Positions 16,259 to 24,548 of a stretch of 64,000 nucleotides of DNA are shown here, in pieces. The position numbers were made by a program, and so were the translations under genes. Origin of the DNA: an uncultured Lachnospiraceae bacterium (lineage in GTDB: Bacteria > Bacillota > Clostridia > Lachnospirales > Lachnospiraceae); NCBI GenBank assembly GCA_947567595.1, contig CANOMQ010000010.1, positions 46,268 to 110,267 of the forward strand. Direction: 5' to 3'. The notes below the pieces were generated by a model that saw nothing but the letters and a program-made list of their open reading frames with translations, was not told the DNA's origin and made no database searches. Within the stretch, counting starts at the first letter, position 1. Each line of letters opens with the position of its first letter.

Positions 16259-17167
16259 ATGAAAGAACAGGACATGAACAAAATTCTCTCCAAGGCGGAG
16301 GTGCTGATTGAGGCGCTTCCCTACATACAGAAATTTAATCGGAAATATATCGTCGTAAAATACGGCGGCAGCGCGATGAGCAACGAGGAGCTGCAAAGAA
16401 ACGTGATTAAGGACGTGACGCTTTTAAAGCTTGTTGGTTTTAAGCCGATTATCGTACACGGCGGCGGCAAGGAAATCAGCCGCTGGGTGGAAAAGACCGG
16501 GAAAGAGGCAAAGTTTGTGAACGGCTTGCGCGTGACGGACGCGGAGACAATGGAAATTGCGGAAATGGTCTTAAATAAGGTAAACAAAAGCTTGGTCACA
16601 ATGGTTCAGGAGCTTGGCGTCAAGGCGGTCGGAATCAGCGGCAAGGACGGCGGCTTGCTCAAGGTTGACCGCAAATATCCCGACGGACAGGACATTGGCT
16701 TTGTCGGTGACATTAAGGAGGTCAATCCAAAGGTACTGTTTGACCTAATCGAAAAGGATTTTCTCCCAATCGTGGCGCCAATCGGTCTTGACGAGCATTT
16801 TCAGACCTACAATATCAATGCGGACGACGCGGCTTGCGCGATTGCAAAGGCAGTCGGCGCGGAGAAGCTTGCCTTTTTGACTGACATTGAGGGTCTTTAC
16901 AAGGACATCAACGACAAGGCGTCGTTTATCTCAAGGATTTCCGCATCGCAGGCGGACGAGCTGATTGCGGAGGGCTTTATCGGCGGCGGAATGCTGCCCA
17001 AGCTTGGCAACTGTACAAGCGCAATCAAAAACGGCGTCAACCGCGTGCATATTTTGGACGGACGCATTCCGCACTGCCTGCTTTTGGAGATTTTTACTAG
17101 AAACGGTATCGGAACGGCAATCGTGCAGGACGGCGACCTTGAGAAAATGGAAATGGGATATTACTAG
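16259..17167 (+). CDS. argB: Acetylglutamate kinase
   Basis: A 302-residue amino-acid kinase-fold enzyme that phosphorylates N-acetylglutamate, the second step of arginine synthesis. KYGGSAM near the N-terminus and VHGGGKEIS are the phosphate- and substrate-binding loops; [15 protein letters not shown] and LTDIEGLY are the nucleotide-side blocks. The N-terminal helix with ALPYIQKFN is typical of arginine-sensitive hexameric forms, so feedback inhibition is likely. ATG 16259 was chosen with AAAGG at 16246-16250; an earlier in-frame ATG (16220) would overlap argJ. Confidence 0.97.
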   Translation: MKEQDMNKILSKAEVLIEALPYIQKFNRKYIVVKYGGSAMSNEELQRNVIKDVTLLKLVGFKPIIVHGGGKEISRWVEKTGKEAKFVNGLRVTDAETMEIAEMVLNKVNKSLVTMVQELGVKAVGISGKDGGLLKVDRKYPDGQDIGFVGDIKEVNPKVLFDLIEKDFLPIVAPIGLDEHFQTYNINADDAACAIAKAVGAEKLAFLTDIEGLYKDINDKASFISRISASQADELIAEGFIGGGMLPKLGNCTSAIKNGVNRVHILDGRIPHCLLLEIFTRNGIGTAIVQDGDLEKMEMGYY

Positions 17168-17178
17168 GAGGAACGCAT

Positions 17179-18363
17179 ATGAATATGAAAGAATATATTG
17201 ATGAAGCAGAGGCGGCGCTGCTGCACACCTACAACCGTTATCAGATTGTGTGGGACAGGGGCGACGGAATGTACCTCTATGATATTGAGGGCAGAAAGTA
17301 CCTTGATTTCGTTGCAGGGATTGCGGTCTTTGCACTTGGTTATAATAACAAAGATTACAACGACGCGCTCAAGGCGCAGATTGACAAGGTGATACACACA
17401 TCAAATTATTACTACAACATTCCGGCAATTGAGGCGGCAAAGAAGCTCAAAAAAATCTCCGGCATGGACAGGGTATTTTTCACCAACAGCGGCGCGGAGG
17501 CAGTTGAGGGTGCGCTTAAGGCGGCAAGAAAGTATGCTTTTTTGCGTGACGGGCACACCGACCATGAAATTATCGCGATGAACCATTCGTTTCACGGAAG
17601 AACGATGGGCGCGCTTGCCGTAACGGGAAATGCGCACTATAGGGAGGCGTTTGAGCCGTTAATTGGAAATATTAAGTTTGCGGATTTTAACGATTTTGAG
17701 AGTGTCAAGGCACAGGTTACGGATAAGACCTGCGCGATTATTTTTGAGACCATTCAAGGCGAGGGCGGTATTTATCCTGCCACAAAAGAATTTATGGAAA
17801 ATGTCCGCGCGCTTTGCGATGAGAAGGATATTTTGTTGATTTTAGACGAAATCCAGTGCGGCATGGGCAGGACAGGCGCGATGTACGCTTGGCAGCGCTA
17901 TGGGGTAAAGCCGGATATTATGACAACCGCCAAAGCCGTCGGCTGCGGTGTTCCGGTGGGGGCATTTCTGATGACAGAGCGCGTGGCAAAGCAGTCGCTG
18001 ACAAGCGGCGACCACGGCACGACCTACGGCGGCAACCCGCTTGCGTGCACGGCGGTTTCCAAGGTGATTGATTTGTTTGAGGAGATGGACATATTAAAGA
18101 ATGTGCAGGAGGCAGGCACATATCTGTATGAAAAGCTTGAGGAGCTTGCGGCAAGGCATGACTGCGTGAGGGCGCACAGGGGTGTCGGTCTGATGCAGGG
18201 CTTGGAGTGTGCACAGCCTGTCGGTGAGGTTATCAACCGGGCGGTTGAAAAGGGCTTACTGCTGATTAACGCAGGGACAAATATTATCCGTTTTATCCCG
18301 CCGCTCATTGTGTCAAAACAGGAGATTGACGACATGATTGCAATACTGGATACCTGCTTTTAA
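17179..18363 (+). CDS. argD: Acetylornithine aminotransferase
   Basis: A 394-residue class-III PLP aminotransferase that makes N-acetylornithine from the semialdehyde. FTNSGAEAVEGALKAARKY is the PLP phosphate-binding block, ILDEIQCGMGRTGAMYA holds the PLP-ring Asp, and TTAKAVGCGVPVGAF holds the Schiff-base Lys; GDHGTTYGGNPLACTA is the closing signature. AGGAGG sits eight bases before ATG 17179 and the gene is 11 bases after argB. argC is absent from the window. Confidence 0.97.
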   Translation: MNMKEYIDEAEAALLHTYNRYQIVWDRGDGMYLYDIEGRKYLDFVAGIAVFALGYNNKDYNDALKAQIDKVIHTSNYYYNIPAIEAAKKLKKISGMDRVFFTNSGAEAVEGALKAARKYAFLRDGHTDHEIIAMNHSFHGRTMGALAVTGNAHYREAFEPLIGNIKFADFNDFESVKAQVTDKTCAIIFETIQGEGGIYPATKEFMENVRALCDEKDILLILDEIQCGMGRTGAMYAWQRYGVKPDIMTTAKAVGCGVPVGAFLMTERVAKQSLTSGDHGTTYGGNPLACTAVSKVIDLFEEMDILKNVQEAGTYLYEKLEELAARHDCVRAHRGVGLMQGLECAQPVGEVINRAVEKGLLLINAGTNIIRFIPPLIVSKQEIDDMIAILDTCF

Positions 18364-18404
18364 ACGCCGCGTGGGCGAAAGAAAACAATAAATGGAGAAA
18401 TTGA

Positions 18405-19892
18405 ATGAAACACGGTAAAATAAAACAACGAATGTTTCTTGTGGCGGCAGTTCTTGTGGCGACGGTGGTCGGGCTGGCTGTGACAATGCTGCTCAACAAA
18501 AAACAGCCGATTAAGACGGATACGTCCAAGAAGGAGACAATCCGGCTTTGGTATACGGACGACGCGATTACGGATTATCTGAGCAGTAAGACGCTTGATT
18601 TCTATAATCGAACGGATATTCGAGTAGATATCCGGCTTGTGTCCGGACTGGAATACCTTGAGGCAATCAACAAGGCGAGCCTAAGCGACGATGAGGAGAC
18701 GCCGGACGTGTACATTATCACGAACGATTCGCTGGAAAAGGCATATCTGTCAGGGCTTGCGGTGGAGCTTGATGAGTCCGTCCCGGTTTATAAGCCCGAC
18801 GAATACAGTCAGGCGGCAAAAAACGCAGTCACCTACAACAGTAAATATGTAGGCTGTCCGTTCTATTTTGAGACGAGCGCCCTGCTTTACAATAAGACCT
18901 ATTTGGAGCAGATTGCGGCGCAGGCAAATGACAGCGGCAGTGATTCGGAAGAGGACGCAGATGCGGACACGCAGGCGCAGGACGGGGAGGAGCCGCAGGT
19001 GCATATCGAGGCGGAGGATTTGATTCCGACTTCGATTGCGGATATCCTGACCTTTGCGGATTTGTATTCCGCGCCGGAAAATGTGGAATACTTCTTCCGC
19101 TGGGACGTGTCCGATATTTTCTATAATTACTTTTTCATTGGAAATTATATTTCCGTGGGCGGCAATGCGGGCGACGACAAAAATGACATTGACATCTACA
19201 ATACGGAGTCCATTGCAACCTTAAAGGTGTATCAGGAGCTTAACCAGTTCTTCTCAATCGACACAAAGGAGACGAACTACGACACAATCATGCAGGAATT
19301 TCTTGAGGGAAAGACCATTTACACAATTGCGACAAGCGACTGCATCAAAAAGCTTGACGATGCGGCAAAAAACGGCGAATTTGCTTATGAATACGGCGTT
19401 GCAAGGCTTCCGGACATCAACATTGAGCTTAGCACAAGGGGAATGTCGGTGACGAACGCGCTTGTGTTAAACGGATATTCCACACATAAAGCGTCGGCGG
19501 CGTCACTGATATCGTTCCTTGCAAACGAGTCGCAGCATGACCTTTATGAAATGACCGGAAAGATTGCGGCAATGACAAAGCAGGACTATGAGGACGCGCA
19601 CGTGGAAGGTTTTGTGCAGAATTACGCGGATTCCGTTCCCATTCCCAAAATGCTTGAAACGAGCAATTTCTGGGTGGAGCTTGAAATCTGCTTTGCAAAG
19701 GTTTGGTCAGGAGAGGACGCGAACACGCAAATCCGCCAGCTTTCCGAGCAGATTAAGACGCAGTTAAATGGCGAGAGCGTGACAGAGGAGCCATTGGAAG
19801 ATCCCGAGGTGGAGCTTCTTCCTGCGGTGGAATATGAGGACGTTCCGATTGAAGAAGGCACGCAGACACCACAGACAACAAGTCAGGAGTGA
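18405..19892 (+). CDS. Extracellular solute-binding protein (family 1 type), membrane-anchored
   Basis: A 495-residue protein with an N-terminal TM anchor (residues about 9-30, FLVAAVLVATVVGLAVTML) and no lipobox Cys. The fold of sugar-type ABC binding proteins is suggested by IRLWYTDDAITDYL at the start, DVYIITNDSLEKAY, and YYFE/LLYNKTYLEQ segments. A Glu/Asp-rich insert lies near residues 178-200 and the C-terminus is acidic and low-complexity. No ABC permease or ATPase is adjacent. It follows argD by 41 bases with no terminator. Ligand unknown; it could be a sensor partner rather than a transporter part. Confidence 0.75.
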   Translation: MKHGKIKQRMFLVAAVLVATVVGLAVTMLLNKKQPIKTDTSKKETIRLWYTDDAITDYLSSKTLDFYNRTDIRVDIRLVSGLEYLEAINKASLSDDEETPDVYIITNDSLEKAYLSGLAVELDESVPVYKPDEYSQAAKNAVTYNSKYVGCPFYFETSALLYNKTYLEQIAAQANDSGSDSEEDADADTQAQDGEEPQVHIEAEDLIPTSIADILTFADLYSAPENVEYFFRWDVSDIFYNYFFIGNYISVGGNAGDDKNDIDIYNTESIATLKVYQELNQFFSIDTKETNYDTIMQEFLEGKTIYTIATSDCIKKLDDAAKNGEFAYEYGVARLPDINIELSTRGMSVTNALVLNGYSTHKASAASLISFLANESQHDLYEMTGKIAAMTKQDYEDAHVEGFVQNYADSVPIPKMLETSNFWVELEICFAKVWSGEDANTQIRQLSEQIKTQLNGESVTEEPLEDPEVELLPAVEYEDVPIEEGTQTPQTTSQE

Positions 19893-20012
19893 AATTCATG
19901 CAGGCATGACTTGGTTCGTTGCTTGCGGGAATAAAAAAACAGAAAATATCCAATCATAAGAGTACGAATGAACATGACGATGTTCGTCATGAAGAAAGGC
20001 ATGGTATGAATT

Positions 20013-20441
20013 ATGATTGGATTTTTGATTGCGCTTTTATCGGGTGCGCTGATGAGCGTGCAAGGGGTATTCAACACAAAGGTTACGGAAAATTCAAGTC
20101 TTTGGGCGGCAAACACATTTGTGCAGTTTACGGCATTTTTGGTCTGCTTAGCCGCGTGGCTTTGCGCGGACAGGACATCGTTTAAGGAGGTCATCGCGGT
20201 TGAGCCGAAATATGCCCTTTTGGGCGGTGTGATTGGCGCGTTCATTACGCTGACCGTGATTAAGAGCATGGACTCGCTCGGACCGGCAAAGGCGGTGATG
20301 CTGATTGTCATTGCGCAGTTGATTGTCGCGTATTTAATCGAGCTGTTCGGGCTGTTTGGCGTGGAGAAGGAGCCGTTTAGCTGGAAAAAGGTGATTGGCG
20401 CACTTTTGGCAATCGCGGGCTTTGTCGTGTTTAAGATTTGA
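20013..20441 (+). CDS. DMT-superfamily membrane protein (DUF606/YdcZ type)
   Basis: A 142-residue protein with five TM segments, beginning IGFLIALLSGALMSVQGVFNTKV and including LGPAKAVMLIVIAQLIVAYL, the standard features of the DUF606 half-size drug/metabolite transporters. Pairs of such short proteins often act together, but only one is here. A 7-bp hairpin (19973-19991) sits ahead of the AAAGG ribosome site. Substrate is unknown. Confidence 0.8.
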   Translation: MIGFLIALLSGALMSVQGVFNTKVTENSSLWAANTFVQFTAFLVCLAAWLCADRTSFKEVIAVEPKYALLGGVIGAFITLTVIKSMDSLGPAKAVMLIVIAQLIVAYLIELFGLFGVEKEPFSWKKVIGALLAIAGFVVFKI

Positions 20442-20524
20442 TTTGTTTGGATAAAAAGGGTTATGAAAAAAAGGTTTACGGAATAGGTTTACAAAAAATG
20501 TTTGCGAAATGTCAAAATTAGCAC

Positions 20525-20553
20525 TTGTATTGGCTTGGAAATTATCATAAAAT
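20525..20553 (+). promoter_or_regulatory. Sigma-A-like promoter for comEA
   Basis: TTGTAT (20525-20530) and TAAAAT (20548-20553) with a 17-base spacer, about 75 bases before the comEA start. Confidence 0.55.
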
Positions 20554-20627
20554 GGTTATAGATATGCAAATCATCGTTAGGATTAGAGGGGGCTTTATCG
20601 GGAAATACGGTAAAGGAGCTATGAATA

Positions 20628-21293
20628 TTGATGAGAGAACAGAATAAGGGAACAGGAACTCTAAGGGCGTTTACGGCGGCGGGCGTTTTCATGCTTGCGC
20701 TTTTTATGCCCGTGCTTTTATGCGGCTGCGCGGACACCTCACAGGGCGATGCGCTGCTGATGGACGTGAATGGGCAGGAGGAAGTTCAGGTGCAGCAGAC
20801 CTGTACGGAACTGGAGGAAATTGTACAGGCGCCGCCTTCTAGCGAGGAAGCGCGTTCGATTTACGTGTATGTCTGCGGTGCGGTGAACAACCCCGATGTG
20901 TATCAGGTGGACGAGGACAGCAGGCTTTTTGAGCTGATTGCGCTTGCCGGGGGCTTTACCGCCGAGGCGGACGAGGCATGTCTAAACCTTGCAAGGAGTG
21001 TTGCAGACGGGGAGCAGATACGGGTATTCACGAAGGAGGAGACCGCGCAGAATATGACACTTGTGTCAGAAAATGCATCAGCCAATACGGCGCAGAAAAG
21101 CGGGCTTGTCAACATCAATACGGCGTCAATTGCCGAGCTTACAAGCGTTACGGGGATTGGGGAGAGCCGCGCGCAGGCGATTATTGCATACCGCGAGAAA
21201 AACGGCGGCTTTCGCTCCATTGAGGAGATTAAAAAGGTGGACGGCATCAAGGACGGACTGTTTTCAAAAATAAAAGATTATATTACGGTATGA
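20628..21293 (+). CDS. comEA: ComEA-like DNA-binding lipoprotein
   Basis: A 221-residue competence-type DNA receptor. The N-terminus is a signal ending in the lipobox LLCGC, so it is likely lipid-anchored, unlike the TM-anchored Bacillus form. An SLBB-like domain (YVYVCGAVNNPDVYQV to LARSVADGEQIRV) is followed by two helix-hairpin-helix units, VNINTASIAELTSVTGIGESRAQAII and FRSIEEIKKVDGI. It would bind incoming duplex DNA at the membrane for ComEC. Start is TTG 20628 (or ATG 20631) after AAAGGAG. A TGACAC-TT-GTGTCA palindrome lies inside the gene and another directly after its stop. Confidence 0.88.
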   Translation: MMREQNKGTGTLRAFTAAGVFMLALFMPVLLCGCADTSQGDALLMDVNGQEEVQVQQTCTELEEIVQAPPSSEEARSIYVYVCGAVNNPDVYQVDEDSRLFELIALAGGFTAEADEACLNLARSVADGEQIRVFTKEETAQNMTLVSENASANTAQKSGLVNINTASIAELTSVTGIGESRAQAIIAYREKNGGFRSIEEIKKVDGIKDGLFSKIKDYITV

Positions 21294-21346
21294 AAATGAC
21301 ACGCGTGTCATAAATTGGCATATCGGAAAGGCATGGTTGTGAAAAA

Positions 21347-22033
21347 ATGGCGAAAAAAATTTTGGTAGTTGATGATGAAAAGCTCATTGTGAAAGGGATT
21401 CGGTTCAGCCTTGAGCAGGACGATATGGAGGTTGACTGCGCATACGACGGCGAGGAGGCGCTTGAGAAGGTACGGGCAAATAAGTACGATATTGTCCTGT
21501 TGGACATCATGCTTCCAAAGCTCTCCGGTCTTGAGGTATGCCAGCAGATTCGGGAATTTTCCAGTGTGCCGGTGATTATGCTCACGGCAAAGGGGGACGA
21601 TATGGACAAAATCCTTGGACTGGAATACGGAGCGGACGATTACATTACAAAGCCATTTAACATTCTTGAGGTAAAGGCAAGAATTAAAGCAATCATGCGA
21701 AGAACCGCAGGCAAAGCCGAGCCTGAGAAAAAGACGCAGGTCATTGAGGCAGGGGATTTGAAGCTTGACTGCGAGGGAAGGCGGCTTTACATAGCGGGCA
21801 AGGAGGTCAACCTGACGGCAAAGGAGTTTGATGTGCTGGAGCTTTTGGTGCTCAATCCAAACAAGGTGTATAGCCGTGAAAATCTGTTAAGGCTTGTGTG
21901 GGGAGCGGATTACCCCGGCGACGTGCGCACGGTTGACGTGCATATCAGGCGTCTTAGGGAGAAGGTGGAGTCGAACCCGAGCGAGCCAAAATATGTGCAC
22001 ACCAAATGGGGCGTGGGATATTATTATAAATAG
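21347..22033 (+). CDS. OmpR/PhoB-family response regulator
   Basis: A 228-residue transcription regulator. The receiver domain has VVDDEK, the acceptor Asp in VLLDIMLPK, the Thr in IMLTAKGDD and the Lys in YITKPFN. The C-terminal winged helix is complete (LTAKEFDVLELLVLNPNKV to VHIRRLREKVE). It is close to the PhoP/WalR group. The partner kinase starts 15 bases downstream. The promoter region between comEA and this gene carries a TGACACGCGTGTCA palindrome about 40 bases before the start, a possible operator. Confidence 0.95.
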   Translation: MAKKILVVDDEKLIVKGIRFSLEQDDMEVDCAYDGEEALEKVRANKYDIVLLDIMLPKLSGLEVCQQIREFSSVPVIMLTAKGDDMDKILGLEYGADDYITKPFNILEVKARIKAIMRRTAGKAEPEKKTQVIEAGDLKLDCEGRRLYIAGKEVNLTAKEFDVLELLVLNPNKVYSRENLLRLVWGADYPGDVRTVDVHIRRLREKVESNPSEPKYVHTKWGVGYYYK

Positions 22034-22047
22034 GAGAACAGGAAAGA

Positions 22048-23484
22048 GTGGGAAAGGCAAAGCTTTTCAAAATTTTTAAGAGCCTGAAAACAAGGATTTT
22101 CTGCCTTGTGATACTGGCGGGAATCATTCCGTGCATCATTCTCCATATCGGCATTTTGGAGCGGTATATGGACAATGCCGTGTCGGTGCGCACAAACGAG
22201 GTACAGACGCAGGTCAAAATCATTGCGGATCACCTTCTGACCTACAACTACCTGTTTGACAATACAAACGAGGTGGTCAACGCGGAGCTGTCGCAGATTT
22301 CCAACCTTTATGACGGGCGTGTTCTGGTGATTGACAGCAATTTAAAGATTATCAAGGACACTTATGCGGTGAGCGAGGGAAAGACGATTATTTCCGAGAA
22401 CATTGTGAAATGCTTTAAGGATGGCGTATCAACCAACCATCTTGAGGGAAGGAAGTATATTGAGATCATTGTACCGATTGAGGAAAAGCTTGCGGAGGGC
22501 TCGTCGCGGATTGTCGGCGTCATGCTGACAAGCGTGTCAACGGACAGCATTCTAAACAGCTATGAGTACATAAAAAGCAGGGCGTACCTCCTGGTGATGT
22601 GCGCGCTGGTGGTAGTGTTTGGCATGGCGTATTTTTTGAGCCGCAAGCTCCTAAAGCCGTTTGAGCGGATTACGGAGGCGATTAACGAGGTCAAGAACGG
22701 GTTTACGGACGAGGAGATTAATGTGCGCGATTATACCGAGACGGAGCGCATTGGCGACGCGTTCAATCAGATGCTTGGCAGAATGAAGGTTTTGGACGAT
22801 TCGAGGCAGGAATTTGTGTCGAATGTTTCGCATGAGTTAAAGACGCCGCTTGCGTCGATGAAGGTGCTTGCCGATTCGCTGCTTATGCAGGAGGACGTGC
22901 CTGCCGAATTGTATCGGGAGTTTATGACGGATATCGCGACGGAGATTGACCGCGAGAATAAGATTATCACGGACTTGCTGTCGCTTGTAAAAATGACGAG
23001 AACCTCCGAGGACATGAACGTGGAGTCGATGGACATCAATGCCATACTGGAGCTTTTGCTAAAGCGTCTTGGACCGATTGCGGCGCGCGCCGGGGTAAAG
23101 ATTATTTTTGAGAGCAGAAGACCGGTGAGCGCAGACGTTGATGAGGTAAAGTTGACGTTAGCCTTGTCAAACCTCGTGGAAAACGCGATTAAGTACAATA
23201 TCAAAGATGGATGGGTAAAGGTAGTGCTTGATGCAGACCACCAGTATTTTACGGTGGAGGTATCGGATTCTGGCATTGGCATCCCGCAGGAATCCATTGA
23301 GCATATTTATGAGCGGTTTTACCGTGTGGACAAATCGCACTCGAAGGAAATCGGCGGCACGGGACTTGGGCTTGCCATTACGAGAAGTGCGGTGCTGATG
23401 CACAGAGGCTCGATTAACGTGAGCAGTGTGGAGGGTGTCGGCACGGTGTTTACCGTAAAGATACCGCTAACGTACATTGTGTGA
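22048..23484 (+). CDS. Sensor histidine kinase
   Basis: A 478-residue HAMP-type kinase. TM1 is near residues 18-34, an extracellular sensor of about 130 residues follows (no Cys, PAS/Cache-like), then TM2 near 178-197 and HAMP. The H-box is VSNVSHELKTPLASM, followed by NLVENAIKYN, DSGIGIP and GGTGLGLAI (N, G1 and G2 boxes). Start is GTG 22048 after AGGAAAG. It pairs with the upstream regulator; the cluster with comEA, GerMN and comEC suggests an envelope- or uptake-linked signal, but that is inference. Confidence 0.93.
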   Translation: MGKAKLFKIFKSLKTRIFCLVILAGIIPCIILHIGILERYMDNAVSVRTNEVQTQVKIIADHLLTYNYLFDNTNEVVNAELSQISNLYDGRVLVIDSNLKIIKDTYAVSEGKTIISENIVKCFKDGVSTNHLEGRKYIEIIVPIEEKLAEGSSRIVGVMLTSVSTDSILNSYEYIKSRAYLLVMCALVVVFGMAYFLSRKLLKPFERITEAINEVKNGFTDEEINVRDYTETERIGDAFNQMLGRMKVLDDSRQEFVSNVSHELKTPLASMKVLADSLLMQEDVPAELYREFMTDIATEIDRENKIITDLLSLVKMTRTSEDMNVESMDINAILELLLKRLGPIAARAGVKIIFESRRPVSADVDEVKLTLALSNLVENAIKYNIKDGWVKVVLDADHQYFTVEVSDSGIGIPQESIEHIYERFYRVDKSHSKEIGGTGLGLAITRSAVLMHRGSINVSSVEGVGTVFTVKIPLTYIV

Positions 23485-23560
23485 CGGACGAAATGCCAAC
23501 AAACAGTTCCCGACACGAGGCGGGATTATCAGGGCGCATATAAATGGAGGCAGGTAATTT

Positions 23561-24496
23561 GTGAATAAGAAGGTTTGGGTTGGGACGGCAGTGCTGTGCA
23601 TTCTGCTTTTTTGTACCGTTTGTCTTACGGGCTGCGGGAAGGACAAGGAGCATGGAACAGCCGTCGATATCTCCTATATCAATAAAAATGAGACGAAGCT
23701 GGTGAAGGAAAAGCATTATTTGGAAAGCACGGACATCAAGGAACGGATTGTGGAGGTGCTGACGCTTCTTTGCACGATGCCGGACAATAAGGAGCTGCGC
23801 GCAACGCTGACCAGCGGGATTAATGTTGTCACTTATGCGCTTGATGGGGATCAGGTGACGGTTTCCTTGAGCGAGAAGTACAGGGATCTTCCGCGCACGA
23901 CGGAGGTGCTTACGAGGGCAGCGATTGTCAGGAGTCTTACCGCGATTGATGGGGTAAGCTGCGTCATGCTGACCATAAACGGCGAACCGCTTACGGATAG
24001 CGCGGGGACGGTTGTCGGCGTCATGACGGCGGATATGTTTGTGGACAATGCGGGGACAAAGATTGAGGAGGAGGACACGAAGGTCACGCTGCGCCTTTAT
24101 TTTGCAAATGAGACGGGCGATGGTCTGATTGCTGTAAACAGGGAGCTTTCCCACAATGCGGACGTTTCGAATGTGTCGATGGAAAAGGTGGTTTTGGAGC
24201 AGCTTATCAAGGGACCTGCAAGCGACGAAACGTTTCCGACAATTAATCCGGCGACAAAGGTTATCAGCGTGACGGTGCAGGACGGCGTGTGCTATATCAA
24301 TTTTGACAGTGCGTTTGAGACGGCGATTAACAATGTGACGACCGATGTCACGATTTATTCAATTGTCAATTCGCTCTCGGAGTTAAGCAATATCAATAAG
24401 GTACAGTTTTCGATTGACGGTGACAGCGACAACCGCTTTCGGGATAAATATGATTTTTCAACGGTTTTTGAGCGCAATCTGTCGCTGATGGATTAG
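23561..24496 (+). CDS. Lipoprotein with two GerMN domains
   Basis: A 311-residue lipoprotein (lipobox LTGCGKD, signal about residues 1-23) with two copies of the GerMN fold: first about 55-165, starting at the LVKEKHYLE region, second about 170-300, including LRLYFANETGDGLIAV and ISVTVQDGVCYINFD. GerMN proteins act in spore-cortex or cell-wall processes and are also found behind two-component systems with a LpqB-like role. Its position directly after the kinase fits that second type. GTG 23561 follows GGAGGC. Confidence 0.85.
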   Translation: MNKKVWVGTAVLCILLFCTVCLTGCGKDKEHGTAVDISYINKNETKLVKEKHYLESTDIKERIVEVLTLLCTMPDNKELRATLTSGINVVTYALDGDQVTVSLSEKYRDLPRTTEVLTRAAIVRSLTAIDGVSCVMLTINGEPLTDSAGTVVGVMTADMFVDNAGTKIEEEDTKVTLRLYFANETGDGLIAVNRELSHNADVSNVSMEKVVLEQLIKGPASDETFPTINPATKVISVTVQDGVCYINFDSAFETAINNVTTDVTIYSIVNSLSELSNINKVQFSIDGDSDNRFRDKYDFSTVFERNLSLMD

Positions 24497-24548
24497 AATA
24501 AAATAAAATAGTGAAATAAAATTATAGAATAAACGGAGGGATTACAAA